DNA of 64,000 nucleotides from Streptomonospora alba (GTDB lineage: Bacteria > Actinomycetota > Actinomycetes > Streptosporangiales > Streptosporangiaceae): positions 1 through 64,000 of the forward strand of contig NZ_JROO01000010.1 in the NCBI RefSeq assembly GCF_000826685.1, written 5' to 3'. Both the position numbers and the translations under genes were made by a program. Below are positions 1 through 7,558 of the stretch, piece by piece (position 1 is the stretch's first letter; every line of letters begins with the position of its first letter). Below the pieces are notes generated by a model, which saw only the letters and a list, made by a program, of their open reading frames with translations, ran no database searches and was not told the origin of the DNA.

Positions 1-57
1 AAAAAGCGCACGCTCGACGAAGCACCGGGGTCGGTGGATGAAGCCCCGGCCCGGTAA
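1..57 (+). CDS. 3' end of an unidentified gene (partial)
   Basis: Frame 1 is open from the left edge to a TAA at 55-57, giving an 18-residue acidic/basic tail (KKRTLDEAPGSVDEAPAR). It looks like the end of a coding region cut by the window edge, but it is too short to assign to a family. The low confidence reflects that any frame could be open over 18 codons in such GC-rich DNA. Confidence 0.3.
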   Translation, partial: KKRTLDEAPGSVDEAPAR

Positions 58-418
58 GCGCATTCAACCCCGTCGACGGGCGCCCGACCATAGGTAAAAG
101 GGAACCGTCGACCGCAGACCCCGGCCATCCGCTGTCCTCGCCGCCCTCGTCGGGCGGGTCACCGGCCGCCCTGGGAGCCGGTGACCGCAGCGGGAGGGCA
201 GGGCGCGGCTCTCGCTGGAGCGCGCGTCGTGCGCTCGGCGGCAAGCTGGCTCGCTCGCTGGGCGAGCTGCGCCCCATTGCCGCAGCCTGCTGGGGCGCCC
301 GGCCCCACGGGGCTCCCGACGGGTGCCTGGCCCCCCGCGGGGTGGCGGTCCGGCTTGAGGCGGGGCTCTCCCCACGTTCGCAGGGCCGGGCCCGGCGGGA
401 GCGCCCTCGCCGGGAGGA
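58..418. other. intergenic region with a hairpin
   Basis: No convincing gene is seen between the left-edge tail and the diacylglycerol kinase stop. A perfect 10-bp inverted repeat (GGTCACCGGC at 157-166, GCCGGTGACC at 177-186, 10-nt loop) could terminate transcription from either side. The rest is GC-rich sequence without a recognisable signal. Confidence 0.5.
157..186. terminator. stem-loop, candidate terminator
   Basis: Perfect 10-bp arms with a 10-nt loop and no T-run, as is common for actinobacterial terminators. It lies about 230 bp past the diacylglycerol kinase stop and 100 bp past the left-edge gene, so it could serve either. Confidence 0.4.
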
Positions 419-1363
419 CTAACCGCGCGCGGTCGCCGCCCCCTCCGGCACCAGGACCTCGACGGCACTCGGGACGGCCTCGGCGCGCAGCGGGAGCGGG
501 CCCGCCGGCTCGCCGTCGGCGTAGGCGCGCATGTCGGGTGTGTGCACCCGTACGGACTCGGCGTGGAAGGTGCGCACCAGGGGATGCGTGGTGTGGGTGC
601 CCCGGTAGATGCTCGGGAACGCCCGCAGCAGTCGGCCCGCCGTGCCCGGGCTCACCACGGTGACCGCGAGCCTGCCGTCGGCGGGGTCGGCGTGCGGGCA
701 GACCCGCATGCCGCCGCCGTAGCAGGAGGTGTTGCCGACGGCGACCAGCGCCGCCTCGAACTCCTCGGTGTGCCCGTCGGCCTCGACGGTGAACGGCAGC
801 GGCCGCAGCCGTCCCAGTTCCACCATGACCGCCGCGGCGTAGCGCATCCGACCGCGCGGCCGGCGCATGCGTTCCGTGCGCTCGACGACCAGCGAGTCGA
901 ACCCGCTGGTGAGAACAGTGCCGAACCACAGAGGGCGGTCGGCGCCCTGCGGCGTCGCGCAGCGGCCCAGGTCGATCCGGCGCCGCACGCCGCCCAGCAG
1001 GATGTCGGCGGCTGCGTCGGGGTTCTTGGCCGGTATGCCCAGGACGCGGGCGAAGTCGTTGCCGCTTCCGGTCGGCAGAACGGCCAGGGCGGTGGACGTG
1101 CCCGCCACCTCTTGCAGCGCGAGGTGGACCATGCCGTCGCCGCCGGCCACGGCCAGCACACCGGCGCCCGCGGCCACGCACTCGCGGACCCGCTGACGGG
1201 TCTCGGCGGCGTCGCGTCCGGCCACCACGTCGACCTCGACGCCGTGGGCCAGCAGGCGCCGCGCCGTCCGGCCCGCGATCTCGGCGCTCCGCCGGCCGCC
1301 CGCCGCGGGATTGGCCAGCAGCGTGATGGCGGCCGGGGACGTGCCTTCCCCGCGGGAGGTCAC
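419..1363 (-). CDS. diacylglycerol kinase-family lipid kinase
   Basis: A 314-aa protein with a DAGK catalytic domain: an N-terminal nucleotide-binding LLANPAAGG segment, the GGDG loop (here GGDGM, where Thr is the usual last residue), then LPTGSGNDFAR. This family phosphorylates diacylglycerol or related lipids at the membrane; the mycobacterial relative Rv2252 feeds phosphatidylinositol mannoside synthesis. I chose the GTG at 1361-1363 because it overlaps the TGA of the upstream flavoprotein gene as GTGA (1360-1363), indicating translational coupling; a longer reading frame upstream is out-of-frame noise inside that gene. It is the distal gene of a two-gene operon. The Thr-to-Met change in the glycine loop is unusual and may alter activity. 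Confidence 0.85.
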   Translation of the reverse strand: MTSRGEGTSPAAITLLANPAAGGRRSAEIAGRTARRLLAHGVEVDVVAGRDAAETRQRVRECVAAGAGVLAVAGGDGMVHLALQEVAGTSTALAVLPTGSGNDFARVLGIPAKNPDAAADILLGGVRRRIDLGRCATPQGADRPLWFGTVLTSGFDSLVVERTERMRRPRGRMRYAAAVMVELGRLRPLPFTVEADGHTEEFEAALVAVGNTSCYGGGMRVCPHADPADGRLAVTVVSPGTAGRLLRAFPSIYRGTHTTHPLVRTFHAESVRVHTPDMRAYADGEPAGPLPLRAEAVPSAVEVLVPEGAATARG

Positions 1364-2973
1364 GAGCGCTCCGGGAGCAGTTTGCCGGGGTTGAGCACGC
1401 CCGCCGGATCCAGGGTGTCCTTGACCGCGCGGAGCACCTCCACGCCCAGGGGACCCACTTCGTCCTGCATCCACGGCCGGTGCTCGGTGCCCACGGCGTG
1501 GTGGTGGGAGATCGTGGCCCCGCATGCGGCGATCGCGTCACTCGCCGCGCGCTTGGCCGTGCGCCAGCGTCCCAGGGGGTCCTCGCCGGTGGCCGCCGCG
1601 ACGGTGAAGTACAGCGACGCGCCCTCGGGGTAGACGTGTGAGACGTGGCAGAGCACCAGCGGCGCGGCGCCGTCGCGGGTCGTCAGGGCGCCGGTGAGAG
1701 CCTGGGTGACCGCATCGCGCAGGCCGTGCAGTCCCGACCACGTCGTTGCGGTCTCCAGGGTCTCGGCGAGCACCCCGGCGTCGAGCAGGGCGTCGCGCAG
1801 ATAGGGGGCGAGGTAGCGCCCGCTGCGCCAGTGGGCGACCGGGTCGGGGCCGAGGTCGCTGCCGCCGGCCCGGCGCAGCGCGGCGGCGCACAGTTCGCGC
1901 ACGGCGGCCACACGCTCGGCGCGGCCCTCGTGGGTGACCACCGCAAGGCAGCCGGGAGCGGCCTCCTCGCCGGCCAGGACCGCGTTGACCGACGTCTCCT
2001 GCTCGTCGGAGAGCCGGACGAGCGTCGGCCGCACGCCGTCCTGGGCCAGGGCGCGCAGGGCGGCGACACCCGTGGCGAAGTCGGGGAAGGTCCAGGCCTC
2101 GTCGTGCCGCTCCTCGGCAACGGGGTGCACCCGCAGCGTGACCTCGGTGATCACGCCGAAGACGCCCTCCGAACCGAGCAGCAGCCGGCGCAGCTCCGGC
2201 CCGGCGGCCGAGGACGGTGCGCGGCCCAGGTCCAGCGTGCCGCGCGGGGTCGCCGCCCGCAGCGACACCACCATGTCGTCGAAGCGCCCGTAGCCCGCCG
2301 AGGACTGGCCGCTGGAGCGGGTGGCCGCGTAGCCGCCGATGGTGGCGTACTCGTAGCTCTGGGGCTGGTGCCCGAGCGTGAGCCCGTGGGCGCCCAGCAG
2401 CTCCTCGGCTTCCGGAGTGCGCAGGCCCGCCTGCAAGGTCGCGGTGCGGGACGTGGCGTCCACGGCCACGAGCCGGTCCAGGCGCCGCAGGTCCAGCGCG
2501 ACGGCCGCGTCGCATCCGCCCCGCAGCGGCTCCACCCCGCCCACGACGCTGGTACCCCCGCCGAAGGGGACCACGGCCACCCGGTGCTCGGCGCACACGG
2601 CCAGCACCGCTGCCACCTCGTCGTGGTCGGCGGGCAGCACCACGGCGTCGGGTGCATCGGCCACGTCGCCGGTGCGGCGGCGCAGCAGGTCGGGCGTGCT
2701 CTTGCCGCCGGCGTGGCGGACGCGGGCGGCCGCTCGGGTGTCCACGTGGTCGTCGCCGACCGCCGTGGCCAGCGCGGCGCGGGCGGCCCGAGGCAGGCCG
2801 CCGGGCGGCAGGCGCAGCTCCGCCTCGGGGGTGCGCGGCAGTCCGGCGTCGGGTGCGATGCCCAGCACCTGCCCGATCAGCTCGCGCTGGGAACCGGTCA
2901 GGGAGGCGGCGTGCGCGGGGTCGCCCCAGGCGTCCCAGGACGCCTCCCCGACGCGGTGTGTGGGCTCGGTCAT
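1360..2973 (-). CDS. FAD-binding oxidase, alkyldihydroxyacetonephosphate synthase-like
   Basis: A 537-aa flavoprotein of the vanillyl-alcohol-oxidase/AGPS superfamily. The FAD-binding half carries the PP-loop PFGGGTSVVGG (about residues 136-146) and the ATIGGYAATRSSGQ segment with following GYGRFDDMV, both typical of alkylglycerone-phosphate synthase-like proteins; the C-terminal half is the substrate cap. In eukaryotes AGPS swaps an acyl for an alkyl group on acyl-DHAP to start ether lipids. Bacterial homologues, such as mycobacterial Rv2251, keep the fold but their reaction is not settled. It is the first gene of an operon with the lipid kinase and is transcribed away from a TetR gene whose start is only 17 bp off, so the promoter must overlap that gene or the transcript must be nearly leaderless. 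Confidence 0.85.
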   Translation of the reverse strand: MTEPTHRVGEASWDAWGDPAHAASLTGSQRELIGQVLGIAPDAGLPRTPEAELRLPPGGLPRAARAALATAVGDDHVDTRAAARVRHAGGKSTPDLLRRRTGDVADAPDAVVLPADHDEVAAVLAVCAEHRVAVVPFGGGTSVVGGVEPLRGGCDAAVALDLRRLDRLVAVDATSRTATLQAGLRTPEAEELLGAHGLTLGHQPQSYEYATIGGYAATRSSGQSSAGYGRFDDMVVSLRAATPRGTLDLGRAPSSAAGPELRRLLLGSEGVFGVITEVTLRVHPVAEERHDEAWTFPDFATGVAALRALAQDGVRPTLVRLSDEQETSVNAVLAGEEAAPGCLAVVTHEGRAERVAAVRELCAAALRRAGGSDLGPDPVAHWRSGRYLAPYLRDALLDAGVLAETLETATTWSGLHGLRDAVTQALTGALTTRDGAAPLVLCHVSHVYPEGASLYFTVAAATGEDPLGRWRTAKRAASDAIAACGATISHHHAVGTEHRPWMQDEVGPLGVEVLRAVKDTLDPAGVLNPGKLLPERS

Positions 2974-2990
2974 ACGTTACAGTTTTCCAT
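2974..2990. promoter_or_regulatory. 17-bp divergent gap between flavoprotein and TetR starts
   Basis: Only 17 bases separate the two ATG codons, and the sequence is AT-rich (TTACAGTTTTCC) relative to the surroundings. No Shine-Dalgarno sequence precedes either start. Short or leaderless transcripts from overlapping promoters, with the TetR protein controlling both, are the simplest reading. Confidence 0.4.
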
Positions 2991-3620
2991 ATGGTGTCAA
3001 TCAGTAATGAGGAGGAGGGGGAGGAGCCTCCCTCGGATCCGCTGGCGCAGAGCCTGCTCGACGCGGCCCGCGAGTCCATCGCGGTGTTCGGGCTGCGCCG
3101 GCTGACTCTCACCGACGTCGCCCGGCGCGCCGGCGTGAGCCGCCCGACCGTGTACCGGCGCTGGCGAGACATGGACACCCTCCTCGGCGACCTGCTGACA
3201 CGCGAGATGCGCGCGGTGGTGGCATCGGCCGCGCCCCGCGCCGCCGCGGAAGGGGGCGACGGGCGCAGCCGCCTGGTGGGCGGCGCCGCCTGCGTCCTGG
3301 CCGACCTGCGCGCGCACCCGCTGATGGCCCGCATCCTCGACACCGAACCCGAAGCGCTGGTCACCTACACCTTCCGCCGACTGGGCTCCAGCCAGCGCAA
3401 CGCCCTGGCCACGATCGAGGAGCAGATCCGCGCCGGCCAGGCCGACGGCTCCGTCCGCCCCGGCGATCCCGCCCAGCTCGCGCGGATGGTGCTGCTGGTG
3501 GTGCAGAGCGCGGCCCAGTCGTGGCGCCTGACCGAGGACGTCCTCCCGCTGGAGGGCCTCACCCGAGAGGTGAGCCGCATGCTCGACGGTTACCTGCAAC
3601 CGGGGGAGGGCGAGTCCTGA
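2991..3620 (+). CDS. TetR/AcrR-family regulator of the lipid/GlpD cluster
   Basis: A 209-aa protein with an N-terminal helix-turn-helix (TLTDVARRAGVSRPTVYRRW, about residues 37-56) and an all-helical ligand domain. It represses or activates its neighbours in response to an unknown, probably lipid-related, ligand. The first ATG at 2991 was chosen because it sits 17 bp from the divergent flavoprotein start and no ribosome site supports an upstream alternative. Gene order (DAG kinase, AGPS-like, TetR, GlpD) corresponds to mycobacterial Rv2252, Rv2251, Rv2250c and Rv2249c, which supports a shared regulon. Confidence 0.85.
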   Translation: MVSISNEEEGEEPPSDPLAQSLLDAARESIAVFGLRRLTLTDVARRAGVSRPTVYRRWRDMDTLLGDLLTREMRAVVASAAPRAAAEGGDGRSRLVGGAACVLADLRAHPLMARILDTEPEALVTYTFRRLGSSQRNALATIEEQIRAGQADGSVRPGDPAQLARMVLLVVQSAAQSWRLTEDVLPLEGLTREVSRMLDGYLQPGEGES

Positions 3621-3700
3621 TGGTTCCGACGGCACCGCCGATCCGCACGAAGAAGCCCGCGCCGGATCCGGCGCCCCTCCGCGAAGGCGGGCGGGCGTGA
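3620..3700 (+). CDS. 26-codon micro-ORF coupling TetR to GlpD
   Basis: ATG at 3620-3622 shares its A with the TetR stop (TGATG) and follows a GGGGGAGGG purine tract about 10 bp upstream. It runs 26 codons, and its TGA (3698-3700) overlaps the GTG of glpD as GTGA. The peptide is basic and proline-rich (MVPTAPPIRTKKPAPDPAPL then REGGRA). Coupling at both ends suggests it passes ribosomes from TetR to GlpD rather than encoding a functional protein. It may equally be chance; there is no independent evidence of translation. Confidence 0.35.
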   Translation: MVPTAPPIRTKKPAPDPAPLREGGRA

Positions 3701-5241
3701 CCCGCGCGAGCGCCGCGGGCGCCTCCCTCAACGCCGCGCGCCGCAGTCGCGACCTCGACCGCCTCGACCGCGATCCCGACGTCGACCTGCTGGTCGTGGG
3801 CGGCGGAGTCACGGGAGCCGGTATCGCCCTGGACGCGGCCTCGCGCGGGCTGTCGGTGGTGCTGGCCGAAAAGCACGACCTGGCCTTCGGCACCAGCCGG
3901 TGGAGCTCCAAGCTCGTACACGGCGGCCTGCGCTACCTCGCCACCGGCCAGGTCGGCATCGCCCGCGAGAGCGCCCGCGAGCGCCACGTCCTGCTCTCCC
4001 GCACCGCCCCGCACCTGGCGCGCAAGCTGGCCATGCTGCTGCCCCTGCACAGCGGGATCGGCCGCGCCCAGGCCGCCGTGACCCGCGCCGGGCTGCTGGC
4101 GGGCGACGCGCTGCGGATGTCGGCGGGCACCCCCGGTTCGCTGCTGCCCGCCTCCCGCGGCGTCTCACGCCGCGACACCCTCGCCCTCGCGCCGGGCCTG
4201 CGCCCCGAGGGCCTGCGCGGCGGGCAGCTGTCCTTCGACGGGCAGTTGGTCGACGACGCCCGCTTCGTCGTCGGCCTGGCGCGCACGGCCGCCGCCCACG
4301 GCGCCTGCGTGCTGACCCGCTGCGCCGCCGAAGAGCTGCACGGCGACCGCGCCCTGCTGCGCGATCGGATCACCGGCTCCGCACTGCAGCTGCGCCCGCG
4401 CGTGACCGTCAACGCCACGGGCGTGTGGGCCCAGGAACTGGTCCCGCAGGTGAAGCTGCTCCCCAGCCGGGGTACGCACCTGGTGCTCGACCAGAGCGCC
4501 TTCGGCGGGCTGCGCTCGGCGCTGACCGTCCCGGTGCCCGGCGACCCGAGCCGCTTCACGCTCGTGCTGCCCCAGCAGGACGGCCGTGTCTACGTCGGCC
4601 TTACCGACGAACCGCTCGACGGCCCCACCCCCGACGTGCCGACGGTGCCCGACCACGATGTCGACTTCCTGCTGGACGTCCTCGGCGGCGTGCTGGCCGA
4701 GCCGCCGGACCGGGGCGACGTGGCCGGCGCCTACGCCGGGCTGCGGCCGCTGCTGGACGCCGGAGAAGGGCGCAGCGCCGACGTCTCCCGCCGCCACGCG
4801 GTCCTGACGTCGCCGGAGGGTGTGGTGACGGTGGTCGGCGGGAAGCTGACCACCTACCGGCGCATGGCCGAGGACGCCGTGGACGTGGCCCTCGCGGGTG
4901 CGGGCCTGCGCGCGGGGCCGTGCCGCACGGGCTGGCTGCCGCTCGTGGGAGCGGACGCCCCGGAACGCCTGCGCCGCCTCGATGCGCCCGCGCGCCTGGT
5001 GTCCCGATACGGCACCGAGGCCCTCGCCGTGCTCGCCGAGGCCCGGGACCGCCCCGAGCTGCTGGAGCCCCTCGCCGCGGGGGTCACCGCCGCGGAGCTG
5101 CGCTGGGCCGTCCGCCACGAGGGCGCCCTGGACGAAGCCGACCTCTTGGAGCGCCGTACCCGTGCCGCCCTGGTCGAGGGGGATGCCGACAGCCTGAAGG
5201 AGGCCGCCCGCGACGCCCTGTCCCTGCGGGCGAGCGGGTGA
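3697..5241 (+). CDS. glpD: glycerol-3-phosphate dehydrogenase, FAD-dependent
   Basis: A 514-aa member of the GlpD/DadA flavoprotein family: N-terminal dinucleotide fold VVGGGVTGAGIALDAASRG (about residues 31-49), the FAD-contact segment FGTSRWSSKLVHGGLRYL (about 67-84) and a C-terminal VVGGKLTTYRRMAEDA helix. It oxidises sn-glycerol-3-phosphate to dihydroxyacetone phosphate and passes electrons to the quinone pool at the membrane. The GTG start at 3697 overlaps the micro-ORF stop; the ribosome-site-like GCGGGCGGGC is weak, consistent with coupled initiation. DHAP is the substrate precursor of the AGPS-type reaction encoded next door, so lipid backbone supply is a likely theme. Confidence 0.9.
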   Translation: MTRASAAGASLNAARRSRDLDRLDRDPDVDLLVVGGGVTGAGIALDAASRGLSVVLAEKHDLAFGTSRWSSKLVHGGLRYLATGQVGIARESARERHVLLSRTAPHLARKLAMLLPLHSGIGRAQAAVTRAGLLAGDALRMSAGTPGSLLPASRGVSRRDTLALAPGLRPEGLRGGQLSFDGQLVDDARFVVGLARTAAAHGACVLTRCAAEELHGDRALLRDRITGSALQLRPRVTVNATGVWAQELVPQVKLLPSRGTHLVLDQSAFGGLRSALTVPVPGDPSRFTLVLPQQDGRVYVGLTDEPLDGPTPDVPTVPDHDVDFLLDVLGGVLAEPPDRGDVAGAYAGLRPLLDAGEGRSADVSRRHAVLTSPEGVVTVVGGKLTTYRRMAEDAVDVALAGAGLRAGPCRTGWLPLVGADAPERLRRLDAPARLVSRYGTEALAVLAEARDRPELLEPLAAGVTAAELRWAVRHEGALDEADLLERRTRAALVEGDADSLKEAARDALSLRASG

Positions 5242-5299
5242 GGCGGCCGGTGTCCTGTTCGGCCGCCTCGGTCGCGAGCCGACGGTGCGGGCTTTCCCC

Positions 5300-5360
5300 G
5301 TTGATCTTGTACCTACGGTCACATGTGATCGCTCACAATGACCGTAGGTACAAGATCAAC
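5300..5360. repeat. palindromic element, copy 1 (22-bp arms)
   Basis: Perfect 22-bp inverted arms (5300-5321 and 5339-5360) separated by a 17-nt loop. The arm core GTTGATCTTGTACCTACGGT is identical to that of a second copy at 27916-27978. The loop holds its own small palindrome, TGTGA-TCGC-TCACA (5324-5337). It lies downstream of glpD and of the oppositely oriented aconitase-like gene, so it may act as a bidirectional terminator, but identical arms with different loops suggest a dispersed palindromic repeat family. Confidence 0.85.
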
Positions 5361-5446
5361 GCTGATGCGTAGAGCCGGGGCCGGCTGCGCGACCTCACCG
5401 TTCACAAAGAGGACCTAGGCGTAGGCCCGCGGTCGTCTCGCATTCC

Positions 5447-7405
5447 TCACTCCATTTCGCGGGCCAGCAGGGGGATCTGGCCGCCGGCGAGGACGGCTTC
5501 CACCTGCGCCGTCGAGAGCCGGTGCCGCAGCCGGTACTCCTCGCCCTTGGTCTCGTTGCGCACGGTCACCTCGCTGTGCGCGGGCAGGGTCCGGGTGAGG
5601 TCTTCGAGGACGAGCACGTCGCCCGCCTCGATGCTGTCGTAGTCGGCGGGGTCGGCGAACTCCAGCGCCAGCACGCCGAAGTTGGCGAGGTTCTGCCAGT
5701 GGATACGGGCGATCGACTTGGTGATCACCGCGCGCAGACCGAGGTAGCGCGGCGTGATGGCGGCGTGCTCGCGCGACGAACCCTGGCCGTAGTTCTCCGC
5801 TCCGACGACGAAGTGCCCCGGGCCGTCGGCGAGTTCCCGCGCCCGCCGCGGGTAGTCCTCGTCGATCCGGGTGAAGGTGAACTCGGCCAGCTTGGGCACG
5901 TTGGAGCGGAACGGCAGCGCCGCGGCGCCCGCAGGGGAGATCTCGTCGGTGGAGACGTCGTCGCCGACCTTGAGCAGGACCGGCGCCTCGATGCGGTCGG
6001 GCAGCGGAGGGAAGTCCGGCAGCGCCGAGATGTTGGGGCCCTTGACGAGCTCGACGTGCTTGGCCTCCTCCGCCGGCGGAGGAGCCACGAGCATCCGGGT
6101 GTTGACGCTGGAGCGCTCCGGCAGCTCCACCCTCGGATACGGCATGTCCAGCTTCTCGGCCAGGTCGCGCGGATCGGTGATGACCCCGGTGAGCGCGGAG
6201 GCCGCCGCCGTCTCCGGCGAGCACAGCCACACCGAGTCCTCCTTGGTGCCCGAGCGGCCGGGGAAGTTGCGCGGGAACGTGCGCAGCGAGTTGCTGCCCA
6301 CCGCCGGCGCCTGGCCCATGCCGATGCAGCCCATGCAGCCCGCCTGGTGGATGCGGGCTCCGGCGCCGATCAGGTCGAAGGTCGCGCCCATCTTCGTCAG
6401 GTCGGCGAAGATCTGGCGCGAGGAGGGGTTGACGTCGAAGCTGACCGCGCTGTTGGTCTGGCGCCCCTTGACCATCGCCGCCACGATGGCGAAGTCGCGC
6501 AGCCCCGGGTTGGCCGACGAGCCGACGACGACCTGGTTGACCTCCGCGCCGGCGGCCTCGCGCACCGGCACCACCTTGTCGGGCGCCGAAGGCATGGCGA
6601 TCAGCGGCTCGATCGACGACAGGTCGATCTCGTCGGTGACGTCGTACTCGGCGTCGGGGTCGGCGAGCACTTCGACGAAGTCGTCCTCGCGGTCCTCGGC
6701 GCGAAGGAAGTCGCGAACCGCCTCGTCCGCGGGGAAGACGGTCGTGGTGGCGCCCAGCTCGGCGCCCATGTTGGCGATGACGTGGCGGTCCATCGCGCTC
6801 AGCGTGTCGACACCCGGCCCGTGGTACTCGATGATGCGGTTCAGCCCGCCCTTGGTGCTGTGCCGCCGCAGCATCTCCAGGATGACGTCCTTGGCCGAGG
6901 TCCACTCCGGCAGTTCGCCGGTGAGCCGCACGCCCCAGATCTGCGGCGCGCGCACGCGCAGCGGGCGGCCGGCGATGGCCATGGCGACCTCCAGCCCGCC
7001 CACGCCCACGGCCAGCATGCCCAGCGATCCCGCGGCGCAGGTGTGGGAGTCGGAACCGACCATCGTCTTGCCGGGCACACCGAAACGCTGCATGTGGGTG
7101 GGGTGGGAGACGCCGTTGCCCGGCTTGGAGTACCACAGCCCGTAGCGCTGGGCCGCGGACTGCAGGAACTCGTGGTCCTCGGCGTTCTTCTCGTCTGCCT
7201 GAAGCAGGTTGTGGTCGACGTACTGCACGCTGACCTCGGCCCGCGTCCGGTCCAGCCCCAGAGCCTCCAGCTCCTGCATCACCAGGGTGCCGGTGGCGTC
7301 CTGGGTGAGCGTCTGGTCGACGCTCAGCGCGATCGGCTGCCCGGGCACCATCTCGCCTTCGACCAGGTGCGACTCGATCAGCTTGTGTGCGACTCCGCGT
7401 CCCAT
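5447..7405 (-). CDS. aconitase-family hydratase (monomeric, short)
   Basis: A 652-aa protein containing all three aconitase 4Fe-4S cysteines (Cys123 in SHTCAAG, Cys357 and Cys360 in CMGCIGM) and the C-terminal swivel domain with QGSSREHAA. It is far shorter than AcnA (about 900 aa) and resembles the 640-660-aa hydratases that act on citrate-like substrates in varied pathways. The ATG at 7405 is preceded by GGAAGGAGCGAG, a good ribosome site, so the longer upstream frame is not used. It lies at the downstream end of a catabolic cluster holding a CoA-transferase and a citryl-CoA-lyase-like gene, which suggests hydration of an aconitate-like intermediate rather than a housekeeping TCA role. Confidence 0.85.
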   Translation of the reverse strand: MGRGVAHKLIESHLVEGEMVPGQPIALSVDQTLTQDATGTLVMQELEALGLDRTRAEVSVQYVDHNLLQADEKNAEDHEFLQSAAQRYGLWYSKPGNGVSHPTHMQRFGVPGKTMVGSDSHTCAAGSLGMLAVGVGGLEVAMAIAGRPLRVRAPQIWGVRLTGELPEWTSAKDVILEMLRRHSTKGGLNRIIEYHGPGVDTLSAMDRHVIANMGAELGATTTVFPADEAVRDFLRAEDREDDFVEVLADPDAEYDVTDEIDLSSIEPLIAMPSAPDKVVPVREAAGAEVNQVVVGSSANPGLRDFAIVAAMVKGRQTNSAVSFDVNPSSRQIFADLTKMGATFDLIGAGARIHQAGCMGCIGMGQAPAVGSNSLRTFPRNFPGRSGTKEDSVWLCSPETAAASALTGVITDPRDLAEKLDMPYPRVELPERSSVNTRMLVAPPPAEEAKHVELVKGPNISALPDFPPLPDRIEAPVLLKVGDDVSTDEISPAGAAALPFRSNVPKLAEFTFTRIDEDYPRRARELADGPGHFVVGAENYGQGSSREHAAITPRYLGLRAVITKSIARIHWQNLANFGVLALEFADPADYDSIEAGDVLVLEDLTRTLPAHSEVTVRNETKGEEYRLRHRLSTAQVEAVLAGGQIPLLAREME

Positions 7406-7513
7406 CTCGCTCCTTCCCTCTTTCCGGTCGAGGCTGACCGCACAGGACCGCCGCAAACGAGTCTTGTCGCACAGAACCGGGAAGGGAAGGGGGCGCGGCG
7501 TCCGGGGCCGCAT

Positions 7514-7529
7514 CGGACATAAGGGTCCG
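7514..7529. promoter_or_regulatory. CGGAC-N6-GTCCG inverted repeat upstream of the aconitase-like gene
   Basis: CGGAC (7514-7518) and GTCCG (7525-7529) flank six bases about 110 bp upstream of the aconitase-like start. The half-sites equal those of the two CGGAC-N4-GTCCG sites at 11946 and 12135, but the spacer is two bases longer, so this is a weaker candidate for the same regulator. Confidence 0.3.
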
Positions 7530-7558
7530 CCGGCCGCCCGAGCGCGGGCCGGAGCGGC

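Noticed and set aside
5324-5337. TGTGA-TCGC-TCACA as a CRP site
   Set aside because: CRP-like sites have a six-base spacer (TGTGA-N6-TCACA); here it is four, and no promoter is next to it.
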